A stretch of DNA of 64,000 nt from Vibrio sp. MEBiC08052 (GTDB lineage: Bacteria > Pseudomonadota > Gammaproteobacteria > Enterobacterales > Vibrionaceae): NCBI RefSeq assembly GCF_001506075.1, contig NZ_KQ947475.1, positions 661,799 to 725,798 of the forward strand. The letters run 5' to 3'. Both the position numbers and the translations under genes were made by a program. The notes under the pieces were generated by a model. It saw nothing but the letters and a program-made list of their open reading frames with translations. It was not told the DNA's origin and made no database searches. Below are positions 14,554-25,685 of the stretch, piece by piece; position 1 is the stretch's first letter, and the number at the start of each line of letters is the position of its first letter.

Positions 14554-14578
14554 AAACCCGCTCATTGAGCGGGTTTTT
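14554..14578 (+). terminator. Displaced tRNA-Trp terminator
   Basis: AAACCCGCTCA pairs with TGAGCGGGTTT and a T run follows. It is the chromosomal version of the hairpin at 136-163, from which it differs by one base in the loop region. Confidence 0.75.
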
Positions 14579-14612
14579 TGTATCTTGAATAGCATTAATC
14601 GAGATAAACAGT

Positions 14613-14819
14613 GTGTCACGAAGAACTCTGTTACTTCAGAATAACCTCATACAATACGCCTATCTTATCGATAATTTGTATGAGTTAAGAGAAGTGTCGG
14701 GCTATGTCAATAATATGCTTACATGTTATAAGCAGGAGGAAGTCCTGAATAAAAAAGGAGACGACCAAATTAGACTATATCACTTAGATGTATTTTATCT
14801 GCTTCCACATAAGGCTTAA
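14613..14819 (+). pseudogene. Decayed relative of the prophage left-end small gene
   Basis: The central part encodes LYELREVSGYVNNM, closely matching LHELREVLVYLNNL of the 428-595 gene, and the DNA is alignable over about 90 bases. The usual start region is lost (only a GTG at 14613 is available) and the C-terminal tail (DQIRLYHLDVFYLLPHKA) looks out of register. It lies immediately outside attR, in the same position relative to the tRNA end as its relative inside attL. It is probably a remnant of an earlier element at this site. Confidence 0.5.
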
Positions 14820-14985
14820 ACTCATCATGAGTAAGAACAGTTTTATCTAGCTCTTTCTTTGCTCTCCACTGAGTATTTTCTCTTAAATAATTTCTATTTT
14901 CTTTTGACTTTGATTTATTAACCAATTCTAGATGATAATTCATCTCGTGCTCTTCACTGAAATTAACATGATTGTGATCTTTCAT
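14770..14985 (-). CDS. Small hypothetical protein (71 aa)
   Basis: The product is polar and highly charged (MKDHNHVNFSEEHEMNYHLE, NKSKSKENRNYLRENTQW, VEADKIHLSDIV). It has no membrane segment or recognised domain. The ATG at 14985 has only a weak ribosome site. It overlaps the end of the decayed gene on the other strand. It may be a real accessory gene or chance. Confidence 0.4.
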   Translation of the reverse strand: MKDHNHVNFSEEHEMNYHLELVNKSKSKENRNYLRENTQWRAKKELDKTVLTHDEFKPYVEADKIHLSDIV

Positions 14986-15370
14986 ATAAATAATACCTAT
15001 ATTAATTAATATGCTATGCAATATTGTATTACTAGATATAGAGCTATCGTGGATTTTTTCAAGGTGTCTTTTTATCTCAGGTGCAGACTGTCGGGGAATT
15101 ATGCGAAAAGAAACCCATAATTTTTATTATATATTGAGTTGCTACATGCTTAATCATTGAGTGGCTAACTGAATCTCTCGCTCAATCGCTGTACCGATAT
15201 AATCATTGAAAGCGTCCTGTCATTGCTTCAATTCATTTCTCTGTCTCTCCGGTAGGAGGATAATGCACCCAAATTGTTCATCTGGAAGAGCACTGACAGT
15301 TAAATATCCCTCATGCTCTCAACAGCTTTGGGGAAAAATGATATCATCTGCTGAAAAAGAGGAAGTCAGT
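14986..15370. other. Gene-poor junction with a possible gene remnant
   Basis: No intact gene is visible here. On the reverse strand 15154-15233 reads DAFNDYIGTAIEREIQLATQ before a stop, preceded in frame by another stop. That looks like the last residues of a decayed protein-coding gene of unknown type. The remainder is AT-rich. Confidence 0.3.
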
Positions 15371-15703
15371 ATGCCCCATTTTCGATTTCGTGCGGTCGAA
15401 CCGCAAACTGTTCAACACCTTTCTAAAACATTGGTGGATGAGCTACAGTCCCCGATGAATGCTCCCCGTGAAGATTTTACATTCGAATACATCTACACCA
15501 CTTTTTTCCAAGAGGGTGAGGTCGCTCCAGCTTATCCGTTTGTTGAAGTCTTGTGGTTTGATCGAGGCCAAGAGACTCAGGATCGGGTTGCGCAAATCAT
15601 TACGCGACAGGTTCGAGGGGTGATAGGAGAAGAAGTGGATGTCGCTGTGATTTTTACTGCACTCTCCCAGAAAGATTATTATGATAATGCTCAACATTAT
15701 TGA
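15371..15703 (+). CDS. DUF1904 family protein (110 aa)
   Basis: The sequence MPHFRFRAVEPQTVQHLSKT, with FTFEYIYTTFF, YPFVEVLWFDRGQETQD and VAVIFTALSQKDYYDN, matches DUF1904, a small tautomerase-like family of unknown function found next to nitroreductase genes in Vibrio. The ATG at 15371 follows GAGGAAG and gives the usual family length. It ends 25 bases before nfsA and is probably cotranscribed with it. Confidence 0.8.
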   Translation: MPHFRFRAVEPQTVQHLSKTLVDELQSPMNAPREDFTFEYIYTTFFQEGEVAPAYPFVEVLWFDRGQETQDRVAQIITRQVRGVIGEEVDVAVIFTALSQKDYYDNAQHY

Positions 15704-15728
15704 TTGATACAATGGAGACAAGTTTAAA

Positions 15729-16451
15729 ATGAATCCAGTTATTGAAACGATTCGGGGACATCGCTCGATTCGTTCCTTTGAAGAGAGACCACTGACAACA
15801 GAGCAGATGGATGCCATTATTGCTTCTGGGATTGCTGCATCTTCTTCAAGTTTGTTGCAAACCGTCTCTATCATTCGAGTTACGGATCAGGAGAAGCGGC
15901 GAGTCTTAGCTGAACTTGCGGGTAACCAACCCTATGTGGCAAGTGCGGCAGAATTTTTAGTGTTTTGCATCGATTATCAACGTCATGCTTCGCTGAATCC
16001 AGATGTTCAGTTAGAACATACTGAGCTCACCTTGATTGGTGCGATTGATGCCGGGATTATGGCGCAGAACTGCTTACTGGCAGCAGAATCGATGGGCTTG
16101 GGGGGTGTTTATATTGGTGGATTGCGCAATGCACCGAAAGAAGTCGATGAATTGCTGGGGTTACCGCAATATACCGCAATTTTGTTTGGTATGTGTTTGG
16201 GATATCCTGCTCAGGATCCGGAACTGAAACCACGTCTGAGTCCTGAAGTGATTGTGCATGAGAACAGCTATCAGCCACTAGATCTGGCGATGATTACGGA
16301 ATATGACCAGCAGATGGAAAAGTATTATCAGCAGCGTTCATCCAATATGAAGCAGCAAGCATGGTCCGATCAAGTCACAACCAAACTCAGTAAAGAGCAA
16401 CGACCTTATATTCGGGATTACCTGAACAGTAAGGGATTAGCAAAAAAATAG
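15729..16451 (+). CDS. nfsA: Oxygen-insensitive NADPH nitroreductase NfsA (240 aa)
   Basis: The protein is the usual length and begins with the flavin-binding RGHRSIRSFEERPLTTEQ of the nitroreductase fold. ASSSSLLQTVSIIRV, GVYIGGLRN and FGMCLGYP are further conserved FMN and substrate sites. It reduces nitroaromatics and quinones with NADPH in the cytosol. An insertion sequence begins 33 bases after the stop. Confidence 0.92.
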   Translation: MNPVIETIRGHRSIRSFEERPLTTEQMDAIIASGIAASSSSLLQTVSIIRVTDQEKRRVLAELAGNQPYVASAAEFLVFCIDYQRHASLNPDVQLEHTELTLIGAIDAGIMAQNCLLAAESMGLGGVYIGGLRNAPKEVDELLGLPQYTAILFGMCLGYPAQDPELKPRLSPEVIVHENSYQPLDLAMITEYDQQMEKYYQQRSSNMKQQAWSDQVTTKLSKEQRPYIRDYLNSKGLAKK

Positions 16452-16484
16452 CGGTCAACCTATCTTAGGACGGGACAAACAATA

Positions 16485-16513
16485 AAAAAGCCCAATTTTA
16501 AAATTTAATGCCG
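16485..16513 (+). repeat. Left terminal inverted repeat of the IS
   Basis: These 29 bases are the exact reverse complement of 17917-17945. Similarity continues imperfectly a few bases inward. Confidence 0.92.
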
Positions 16514-16588
16514 ATCGTTTAAGAAAACTTGAATGATCCTAGGGTGGCCTCATAATCGGTCTCAGAGTAATTTCTGAGGCCGTTTTTT

Positions 16589-17911
16589 ATGTCTGAATTT
16601 TCTCGCGAGTTACAAATCGCAGCTGAATTTCATTACCCTGAATCAATCGATTCATTTCAGAAAAATATTCCTATTGAATGGATTTCTGAAGCAGTAAAGC
16701 AAACTGGCCGTGCTGCGGTTAGAAAACGAAGATTTCCTGCGGAACAAGCCGTTTGGCTGGTGTTGGGGATTGGGCTAATGAGAAACCGCTCTATCAGCGA
16801 CGTCTGCGATAAGCTTGAACTGGCCTTTCCTGATTCAAAGGGGGAACTTCCCCCTCTTGCGACTAGCAGTATTGTGAAAGCAAGGCAGCGTATCGGTTTT
16901 GAACCATTACGTTACTTATTCCATACCACCGCGACTGAGTGGGAAAAAGAAGATACCGCGACCTCAGTTTGTGGGCTGAAGGTTTTGAGTGTAGACGGAA
17001 CTCAATTCAGGGTGCCTGAAACAAAAGATAATCAACAATTTGGCTATAGAAGTGCCACATCCACATTCCCTTCTGTATTAGCCGTCACATTAACGTCTAC
17101 CCGAACTCATTTGGTATCCGATGTGGCTTTTGGCCCGATAACCAATAGTGAAATATCTTACGCTCAGCAACTTGTTGGCTCTGCGCCAGATAACTCACTC
17201 ACTCTTTTTGATCGTGGTTTCTTATCAGCGGAGCTTTTCCAATCATGGCGCGGAGCTGGCAAGAATATCCATTGGCTGACACCAATCAAGAGTAAGTTCA
17301 GATATGAGGTTCTGGAGGAGTACTCTCCCTATGACAAACTCATCAAAATGCCGGTCTCTCCTCAAGCTCAAAAAGAATATCCTCATCTGGGACAAAACTG
17401 GCAAGCTCGCTTGGTACTCATTCCTGAGCCAAAAGGAGAAATCAAAGGCTTCATCACATCAATGGAATGCCCAGAAACCTATCCATTGAAGGAGATGGTC
17501 AAAGTATACTGGGAACGCTGGGAAATTGAGCAAAGCTACGGTGAGCTGAAACAGAATCAACTGGACAACACCACTGTTCTTAGAAGTCAGAAAGCGGAAG
17601 GGATTTATCAAGAGCTCTGGGGAGTTTTTATCTCTTACAATCTTGTCCGCTTAGAAATGAAAAGGATGGCAGAGTATTACGGTGTGGAACCACTCAGAAT
17701 TAGCTTTATCAATGCGCTAAGACTGATACAAGATGAGTTTTTATGGTGTTCTGGCCGTACACCAGGGACGGTACCAAAGAAACTTCAAAACCTGAGAGAG
17801 AATGGCAAACGGTTCATCTTACCAGAGAAGAGAAAACGCAAACCGATACCAAGACAGGTACTCTACAAAGCCCCTCGTTATCCCTATAAGAAAAGAGTCG
17901 CTCGCTGTTAA
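16589..17911 (+). CDS. IS4-family transposase (440 aa)
   Basis: The DDE core is present: D in VLSVDGTQF, D in LTLFDRGFLS, and the IS4 signature Y-x2-R-x3-E-x6-K in YWERWEIEQSYGELK. An N-terminal domain of the DUF4372-like type (RKRRFPAEQAVWLVLGIGL) precedes it. The gene is intact, so the element may be mobile. An 8-bp hairpin (CGCTCGCT/AGCGAGCG) spans the stop codon and the start of the right inverted repeat. Confidence 0.93.
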   Translation: MSEFSRELQIAAEFHYPESIDSFQKNIPIEWISEAVKQTGRAAVRKRRFPAEQAVWLVLGIGLMRNRSISDVCDKLELAFPDSKGELPPLATSSIVKARQRIGFEPLRYLFHTTATEWEKEDTATSVCGLKVLSVDGTQFRVPETKDNQQFGYRSATSTFPSVLAVTLTSTRTHLVSDVAFGPITNSEISYAQQLVGSAPDNSLTLFDRGFLSAELFQSWRGAGKNIHWLTPIKSKFRYEVLEEYSPYDKLIKMPVSPQAQKEYPHLGQNWQARLVLIPEPKGEIKGFITSMECPETYPLKEMVKVYWERWEIEQSYGELKQNQLDNTTVLRSQKAEGIYQELWGVFISYNLVRLEMKRMAEYYGVEPLRISFINALRLIQDEFLWCSGRTPGTVPKKLQNLRENGKRFILPEKRKRKPIPRQVLYKAPRYPYKKRVARC

Positions 17912-17916
17912 GCGAG

Positions 17917-17945
17917 CGGCATTAAATTTTAAAATTGGGCTTTTT
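17917..17945 (-). repeat. Right terminal inverted repeat of the IS
   Basis: Exact inverted copy of the left end. Confidence 0.92.
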
Positions 17946-17998
17946 CGTGAACAAGCTGATATGGCTGTCATTTCACATAAAGATAGTGGACTGGATTA

Positions 17999-19655
<1,657 letters not shown>

Positions 19656-19840
19656 TGCTTCTATTCCAAATCTGATCACAAGTCAGGCCGATACCACCTG
19701 ATGGTATCGGAGGGGGCGAATTTTACGTCAAAACAGGTTGTGATCCTAGCTTTGTTTCGAGGATTTCGCGGTAAATTCCGGAGGAACGCGAGGTGATTGA
19801 AAAGGGTGAAATGACCACGTGGATAGTGTCGGAAAAATCA

Positions 19841-19875
19841 AAGCCAGAAGTCGGGGAGCCAACTTCTGGCTTTTC
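19841..19875 (-). terminator. Terminator downstream of rdgC
   Basis: AAGCCAGAAGT pairs with ACTTCTGGCTT over a 10-base loop. The leftward strand then reads T-rich, and rdgC ends just before it. Confidence 0.75.
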
Positions 19876-19902
19876 AATCATGAAGTGTGAATCAAATCAG
19901 TG

Positions 19903-20814
19903 TTACTCGGCTTCAGGTAAGCCACCTAATGCTTCAAACAGGTTCGGCAGAAAAGCACTGAGTTCACCGCACATCAATGAGAAATCCGCATCGAAGCGAG
20001 CGGCACGATCTTCGCGGGGAATATCTTCGTTGTGATCTTTCAAATCATCGCTGTATTGGACTCTTTTCAGGCTTGCATCGTCGGCCAGTACGAACGTGAT
20101 TCGTTCTTGCCAGCTAAGTGCCAGCTTGGTCACCACTTTATTGGCCGTGATGTGGCTCATAATTTCGTCACTGGTCAGATCCTGTTTTTTACAGCGTACG
20201 ACGGCACCATCTTCCAGTAAGGATTTGAGCTCGGCTTCATCTTGGAGTTGAAAACCTGTCGGTAATTGTCCGCTCTGAACCCATTCAGTGAGCGTGGTTT
20301 CGACAGCATTTTGTGGAATTGCCGGAATCACAGGCAGACTGCCCATGGTTTTACGCAGCAAGGCGATCACCTCTTCTGCTTTTTTATAACTGCCTGCATC
20401 GACCACGATTAACCCCAGTGAAGGCAAAATCAACAAATAGGTATATTGGCTTTTGCTAAACGCACGGGGGAGCAGGTCAATGATGATATCTTCTTTGAGC
20501 GTATCTTTTTCTTTCTTTTTGATGGGGCGGCCTTCTTCCGCTTCCAGCGTTTCAACCTTACTCGCAAGAGAATCTTGAATCACGGAGGCTGGCAAGAGCT
20601 TTTCTTCTTTTCTGGCACATACAAGGATGCGGTCTTCAGAAACATGGGTCAGCATATCACCATCTTTTCCCATCACACTTGTCCAGCCGAATTTCTGCTT
20701 ATCCTGACTGCCGCACGGTGTAAAGCGGAATTCATGAAGTTGTTTTTCCAGTTGATCGGCATTGAAGCGGATATCGCGGTTTACACGATAAACCATACAG
20801 TTTTTAAACCACAT
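19903..20814 (-). CDS. rdgC: Recombination-associated protein RdgC (303 aa)
   Basis: The sequence begins [15 protein letters not shown] and contains FVPCG-like [14 protein letters not shown], both RdgC hallmarks, at the usual length near 300. RdgC forms a ring dimer that binds double-stranded DNA and restrains RecA activity. There is no close partner gene. Confidence 0.95.
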   Translation of the reverse strand: MWFKNCMVYRVNRDIRFNADQLEKQLHEFRFTPCGSQDKQKFGWTSVMGKDGDMLTHVSEDRILVCARKEEKLLPASVIQDSLASKVETLEAEEGRPIKKKEKDTLKEDIIIDLLPRAFSKSQYTYLLILPSLGLIVVDAGSYKKAEEVIALLRKTMGSLPVIPAIPQNAVETTLTEWVQSGQLPTGFQLQDEAELKSLLEDGAVVRCKKQDLTSDEIMSHITANKVVTKLALSWQERITFVLADDASLKRVQYSDDLKDHNEDIPREDRAARFDADFSLMCGELSAFLPNLFEALGGLPEAE

Positions 20815-21038
20815 AAAGTCTCTCTTGTCCCATAATCAAGGGCAAATATCATAGGCTAAAAGCCGATAAATGTCTCAGCCGATTTGCAATCTCTGGAGCC
20901 GGTTAGCTTCCTGAATACTGTCGAAGCACCACCATGACAATGCGGATCGATCCGGTAAATATTTATGGTTGCAGGATATTGCGGTAAAGCACTTATCTGT
21001 GAACTTGCGACGAAAGTTATGTGAAAATTTGTTTTCAA

Positions 21039-21060
21039 AGGTCACAAAAGTGTCATAATT
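21039..21060 (+). promoter_or_regulatory. Pho box upstream of phoB
   Basis: Two units with 11-base period, GTCACAAAA and GTCATAATT, match the PhoB half-site (C)TGTCA. A likely -10 (TAATAA) follows about ten bases downstream. It implies autoregulation of phoBR. Confidence 0.6.
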
Positions 21061-21112
21061 ATTTTTAATAATGCAGAGCGTTGATAGAAAAACAAACAAA
21101 GGCTAATCGGAT

Positions 21113-21802
21113 ATGTCCAGAAGGATTCTTGTGGTTGAGGACGAAGCACCTATTCGAGAGATGTTGTGTTTTGTACTTGAACAAAAAGGTTATCAGGCGG
21201 TTGAAGCTGAGGATTATGAGACCGCAATTAACAAACTCGCAGAACCTTTCCCTGATCTTGTTTTACTTGATTGGATGCTTCCCGGAGGAAGCGGTATCAA
21301 TTTTATCAAGCATATGAAACGAGAAGAGTTGACCCGAAATATTCCGGTCGTAATGTTGACGGCTCGCGGTGAAGAAGAAGATAAAGTCCGGGGGCTCGAA
21401 GTCGGTGCTGATGATTACATTACCAAACCCTTTTCTCCGAAAGAGCTAGTTGCCCGACTCAAAGCGGTGATCCGACGCGTGACACCGACCGCTCTGGAAG
21501 ATGTGATTGATGTTCAGGGGCTCAAACTTGATCCGGTGTCTCACCGTGTGACGGCCAATGATAAAGCGCTGGACATGGGGCCGACAGAATTTAAATTACT
21601 GCACTTCTTCATGACGCACCAAGAGCGGGTTTATAGCCGTGAACAGTTATTGAATAATGTCTGGGGGACGAATGTTTACGTCGAAGACCGGACGGTGGAT
21701 GTTCATATTCGTCGCTTGCGAAAGGCTCTGGAAGATGCAGAGCACGATAAATTAGTGCAGACGGTTCGCGGTGCCGGATATCGTTTTTCAACGAAAGCAT
21801 AA
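21113..21802 (+). CDS. phoB: Phosphate regulon response regulator PhoB (229 aa)
   Basis: A receiver domain ([12 protein letters not shown], phosphorylated Asp in [30 protein letters not shown]) is joined to an OmpR-type winged helix ([31 protein letters not shown]). It binds Pho boxes under phosphate limitation. A Pho box lies upstream, and phoR follows after 38 bases. Confidence 0.96.
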   Translation: MSRRILVVEDEAPIREMLCFVLEQKGYQAVEAEDYETAINKLAEPFPDLVLLDWMLPGGSGINFIKHMKREELTRNIPVVMLTARGEEEDKVRGLEVGADDYITKPFSPKELVARLKAVIRRVTPTALEDVIDVQGLKLDPVSHRVTANDKALDMGPTEFKLLHFFMTHQERVYSREQLLNNVWGTNVYVEDRTVDVHIRRLRKALEDAEHDKLVQTVRGAGYRFSTKA

Positions 21803-21840
21803 CTGATGATTGCTCGGTTGAAGAATTGTAGAGGAGTGAG

Positions 21841-23142
21841 ATGGTCGAACGTCTAACTTGGAAAAGGCTGGCTTGGGGGCTGGCTTTTTTTTACTGCCCT
21901 TGGTTACTTGTCGGTTGGATCTTTGGCTACATGCCTTGGTTGCTGCTGATCGCAACTGTGATTCAATTGCTCTGGCATTTGGGCAATCAAGTCCGCCTTT
22001 CCGCTTGGTTGTGGGATGAGCGTCGTTTAGGACCACCGTCTGGTAAAGGGCAGTGGGAGTATCTGTTTAATGGTATCTACCACCTCCAACAACGTCAGCG
22101 TAAAAAGCGCAAAGAGCTGACGAATCTGATCCGCCGTTTCCGCAACGGTGCTGAATCGTTGCCGGATGGTGTGGTGGTATTCCGTGATGAAGGTAATATT
22201 GTCTGGTGTAACCGTCTCGCTCAGAACCTGTTGGGGTTTCGTTGGCCGGAAGATGAAGGTCAGCCGATATCCAATCTTTTGCGGGCTCCTGATTTTATTA
22301 AATATCTCGAAAAGAATGATTTTACCGAACCGCTGGAAATTCACTCACCGCTGAATGTTGATCGCATGCTGGAGCTGCGTATTGTTCCTTACACCAAAGG
22401 TGAACACTTGTTGGTGGTTCGTGATGTGACCCAGTTAAAGCAGTTGGAAGGAATGCGGCGCAACTTCTTTGCCAATGTCTCTCATGAATTACGGACGCCA
22501 ATGACCGTACTTCAAGGGTATCTGGAGATGACTGAAGACCCGGATATGCTGGGCGGCCCAATGTGGGAGAAGGCCCATCAGGTTATGACTGAGCAGTTGA
22601 GTCGGATGAATAGTCTGGTCAATCAGCTACTAACCCTATCGAAGATCGAAGCGGCACCGATGCATGAACTGGATGAGATTGTCGATATTCCTGCGATGCT
22701 CAAGGTGTTAGAGAAAGAAGCAATAAGCCTCAGTGGCGACAATCAACACCAGTTACATTTTGAAGTTGATCCTGCCCTGAAAGTTTTGGGCGATGAAGAT
22801 CAGCTCAGAAGTGCGGTCTCTAATCTCGTTTATAATGCGGTCAAATATACCCCGCCCAAGGCAGAGATTCATGTGCGTTGGTATGCCAGTTATCAAGGTG
22901 CATGTCTGGAGGTTGAAGATTCAGGAGAAGGGATTGCACCGCAGCACTTACACCGTCTGACGGAACGGTTTTATCGGGTCGATAAAGCGCGTTCCCGCGA
23001 TACCGGTGGCAGTGGCCTTGGGCTGGCAATTGTGAAACATGCACTCTCTCACCATGACTCACATCTTGATATTCACAGTGAAGTCGGTGTCGGCAGCCGG
23101 TTTTCTTTTGTATTACCCAAACGTCTGGTTGTGCAGCCATGA
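21841..23142 (+). CDS. phoR: Phosphate regulon sensor kinase PhoR (433 aa)
   Basis: Two N-terminal membrane segments (about 10-50) are followed by a basic linker, a PAS domain ([19 protein letters not shown]), the dimerisation helix with the phosphorylated His in [19 protein letters not shown], and the ATPase domain ([34 protein letters not shown]). It senses phosphate through the Pst/PhoU complex and phosphorylates PhoB. It overlaps the next gene by ATGA. Confidence 0.96.
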   Translation: MVERLTWKRLAWGLAFFYCPWLLVGWIFGYMPWLLLIATVIQLLWHLGNQVRLSAWLWDERRLGPPSGKGQWEYLFNGIYHLQQRQRKKRKELTNLIRRFRNGAESLPDGVVVFRDEGNIVWCNRLAQNLLGFRWPEDEGQPISNLLRAPDFIKYLEKNDFTEPLEIHSPLNVDRMLELRIVPYTKGEHLLVVRDVTQLKQLEGMRRNFFANVSHELRTPMTVLQGYLEMTEDPDMLGGPMWEKAHQVMTEQLSRMNSLVNQLLTLSKIEAAPMHELDEIVDIPAMLKVLEKEAISLSGDNQHQLHFEVDPALKVLGDEDQLRSAVSNLVYNAVKYTPPKAEIHVRWYASYQGACLEVEDSGEGIAPQHLHRLTERFYRVDKARSRDTGGSGLGLAIVKHALSHHDSHLDIHSEVGVGSRFSFVLPKRLVVQP

Positions 23143-24125
23143 GTCGGTTCAAGCGCTGGTTATGGGGTGTTATGGTCTGTTGGTGGAGTGGTTGGTCGCT
23201 TCAAGCCGCTACATTACCTGACATTACATCACTTGAATCGTTGCCTGCATATCACAAACAGATTGGTGTCTCCGGCAGTCTATTGTCGGTGGGGTCCGAT
23301 ACACTGGCTGGTGTCATGTCTTTGTGGGTGGAAGCCTTTCAGGCTTATTATCCGAATATCAATATTCAAGTTCAGGCTTCCGGCTCTTCGACGGCACCAC
23401 CGGCATTAATACAAGGGACGGCACAACTGGGGCCGATGAGCCGTGTGATGAGACACCGGGAGGTCGGAGCGTTTGAACAAACATATGGTTATAAACCGAC
23501 GGCTTTGCGAGTGGCAATTGATGCCATCGGTATTTTCGTTCAGCAGGACAATCCGATTCAGGGACTCAGTTTCCAGCAGATCGATGCCATGTTTTCAACG
23601 ACACTGCGATGTGGTGAAAATCAGCATCTGATAAGTTGGTCGCAGTTAGGCATACAGGCACGTTGGGCGCTGCGGGCGATCCAGCTATTTGGACGTAATT
23701 CTGTATCAGGGACTTACGGCTACTTTAAAAATCACGCATTGTGTGGCGGTGATTTCAGCCCCAAAGTCAATGAACAGCCCGGTTCGGCTTCTGTGGTTCA
23801 GTCGGTTGCATCGTCGATGAATGCTATCGGCTATTCTGGCATTGGCTATTCGGTTTCCGGGGTTCGGTTGGTTCCGGTATCCCGTCAGGGAACCGATTAT
23901 ATCTTTCCTAGCCGAGATAATATTTTATCCGGAGACTATCCGTTATCACGCTATCTCTATATTTATATCAATAAGAGTCCGGAACGGTCGCTGCCACCTG
24001 TGGAGGAAGCCTTCATTCGCTTTATTTTTTCCCGGGAAGGGCAGGCGCTGGTTGCCAAAGACGGGTATGTCTCGGTTTCGCCACAAATTGTCAAACAAGA
24101 GCTGGCGAAAGTCGGGTTAAATTGA
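23139..24125 (+). CDS. PstS-like periplasmic phosphate-binding protein (328 aa)
   Basis: A signal peptide (about 1-23, ending LQAA) precedes a substrate-binding domain with ISVGSDTL-like [27 protein letters not shown] and [11 protein letters not shown], all phosphate-contact regions of PstS. It is coupled to phoR by a 4-base overlap, so the Pho regulator and binding protein are made together. It is separated from pstCAB by the opposite-strand ppx-ppk pair. Vibrio genomes often carry more than one PstS, so I leave the symbol open. Confidence 0.88.
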   Translation: MSRFKRWLWGVMVCWWSGWSLQAATLPDITSLESLPAYHKQIGVSGSLLSVGSDTLAGVMSLWVEAFQAYYPNINIQVQASGSSTAPPALIQGTAQLGPMSRVMRHREVGAFEQTYGYKPTALRVAIDAIGIFVQQDNPIQGLSFQQIDAMFSTTLRCGENQHLISWSQLGIQARWALRAIQLFGRNSVSGTYGYFKNHALCGGDFSPKVNEQPGSASVVQSVASSMNAIGYSGIGYSVSGVRLVPVSRQGTDYIFPSRDNILSGDYPLSRYLYIYINKSPERSLPPVEEAFIRFIFSREGQALVAKDGYVSVSPQIVKQELAKVGLN

Positions 24126-24131
24126 GACTCA

Positions 24132-24166
24132 AAAGACGATGACGCTGCAATATGGTCACCGTCTTT
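24132..24166. terminator. Bidirectional terminator between pstS-like and ppx
   Basis: AAAGACG-A-TGAC pairs with GTCA-C-CGTCTTT with one mismatch, around a loop of about ten bases. It lies between the convergent ends of the pstS-like gene and ppx. Confidence 0.6.
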
Positions 24167-24182
24167 AACTCTTAGAAGTCTT

Positions 24183-25685
24183 TTAAAAGTTCAATGTCCA
24201 ACCAATATTTTCCCAGTATTGCTGTTCGTTGAGCAGATCGGCATGAAGCAGTTTGTTGTTTTCTAACCATTCGGCGTCATGGCTGGAGAGCGTCCAGACG
24301 TTGTCCTCTGCCGTCAGAAATATCTCCGGGAGTAAGTCATCACTTCTTTGTCCATTCAGAACAATAGCCAGCCGGAGAATGCGGATTAGCCGGATGATCT
24401 GTTTTTTCTTGTAGAGTGTGAAGTCCGGCATTTCGTTGAGCTTTAAAGCCTTTCTCTGAAAACGGGCTAATGTTGAGAGCACCAATTGCTGCTCGCTGTT
24501 AAAGCCCGGCATATTGGTATAGCGAAGAATATACTCCGAATGACGGTGGTATCCTTGTAGACTAATGCTGAGACCAACTTCGTGTAACAGTGCGCTCCAT
24601 TCCAGCAAATCGACCAGTTCATCATCCTGAGCCGAAATATTGGCTCCGTGATTGATTTGCTCAAAAAACTGGCGAGCCAATCCTTTGATTTTGGCAGCGT
24701 GTTCCAGGTCTACCCGATGTTTCTGAGCGAGACTCTCGGTTGTTCTCAGACGAATATCCGAGCATTTAAAGCGTTCTTCCATCTCATACAACAGACCCTC
24801 TCTGAGGGCACCTTGTGAAAAATGCATCTCTTTGATATTCAGATCTTTTAAAATGGCATAAATAATGGCAACGCCTGCGGCAAATACCGGTTTTCTTTCG
24901 TCACTGAGTCCCTTGATATCCAACTCTTCAATCTGTGTTTTTTCACAGAGTTTGTCGATCAGTGTCTCCAATCGTTCGATGGTAATGATGCCATCGTCAT
25001 AGCCAATGCCGATCAACACTTCCCGGACCGCTTTGATTGTACCAGATGAGCCAAACGCACTTTGCCAGCCTTTCTTTCGATACTGTCGGGCGACGGATTC
25101 CAGCTTTTGCTGTGCGGCAACAAATGCTTGGGCAAACAGCTTTTTGGAGAGCTTGCCTTGTGGGAAGAAGCGCTGATTGTAACTGACACATCCCATCTGG
25201 AGGCTGTTGACGAGTTGCGCTTCGAATCCCTGACCAATCACCATTTCCGTACTCCCCCCGCCAATATCAACGACAAGCATTGAGTCCGATTGTGGTTGGG
25301 TATGAGCAACTCCTAAATAAATGAGTCGCCCTTCTTCCATACCCGGAATAATCTCTATCGGGTAGGGCAGAATTGCCCGGGCACGTTCGATGAATTTCTG
25401 AGCATTTGTTGCTTGTCGTAAGGTATGGGTTGCCGCGATACGGACATTTTCAGGTGCGAACCCCTGAATGCGTTCAGCAAACATCGCAAGGCAATCCAAC
25501 CCGCGAGTGATCGCATCGGCATTGAGTTTTTTATTGTCATCTAGCCCTGATGCCAGCCGGACACGTTGTTTATGGCTGCTGATCAACTGAAGATCCTGGT
25601 CGATGACCTGTGCGACAACCATGTGGAAACTGTTTGAACCTAAATCAATTGCAGCAATATGCCGGGGTTCACTGGATGCTTTCAT
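24183..25685 (-). CDS. ppx: Exopolyphosphatase Ppx/GppA (500 aa)
   Basis: The acetate/sugar-kinase-like core shows [16 protein letters not shown], the second phosphate loop [14 protein letters not shown] and SALFEG-like catalytic glutamate region [16 protein letters not shown]. An HD-like domain ([20 protein letters not shown]) follows. It releases phosphate from the end of polyphosphate chains. It overlaps the end of ppk, its metabolic opposite. Confidence 0.95.
   Translation of the reverse strand: MKASSEPRHIAAIDLGSNSFHMVVAQVIDQDLQLISSHKQRVRLASGLDDNKKLNADAITRGLDCLAMFAERIQGFAPENVRIAATHTLRQATNAQKFIERARAILPYPIEIIPGMEEGRLIYLGVAHTQPQSDSMLVVDIGGGSTEMVIGQGFEAQLVNSLQMGCVSYNQRFFPQGKLSKKLFAQAFVAAQQKLESVARQYRKKGWQSAFGSSGTIKAVREVLIGIGYDDGIITIERLETLIDKLCEKTQIEELDIKGLSDERKPVFAAGVAIIYAILKDLNIKEMHFSQGALREGLLYEMEERFKCSDIRLRTTESLAQKHRVDLEHAAKIKGLARQFFEQINHGANISAQDDELVDLLEWSALLHEVGLSISLQGYHRHSEYILRYTNMPGFNSEQQLVLSTLARFQRKALKLNEMPDFTLYKKKQIIRLIRILRLAIVLNGQRSDDLLPEIFLTAEDNVWTLSSHDAEWLENNKLLHADLLNEQQYWENIGWTLNF

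Larger units (their letters stand above)
16485..17945. mobile_element. Complete IS4-family insertion sequence (1.46 kb)
   Basis: The ends are 29-bp perfect inverted repeats (16485-16513 and 17917-17945), beginning AAAAAGCCCAATTTT. One transposase gene fills the interior. No convincing target duplication is visible beside the ends. The element separates nfsA from the ferredoxin/trhP pair. Confidence 0.9.

Noticed and set aside
16471..16484. Target-site duplication for the IS4-family element
   Set aside because: The sequences flanking both ends share only scattered bases and no direct repeat of 9-12 bp.
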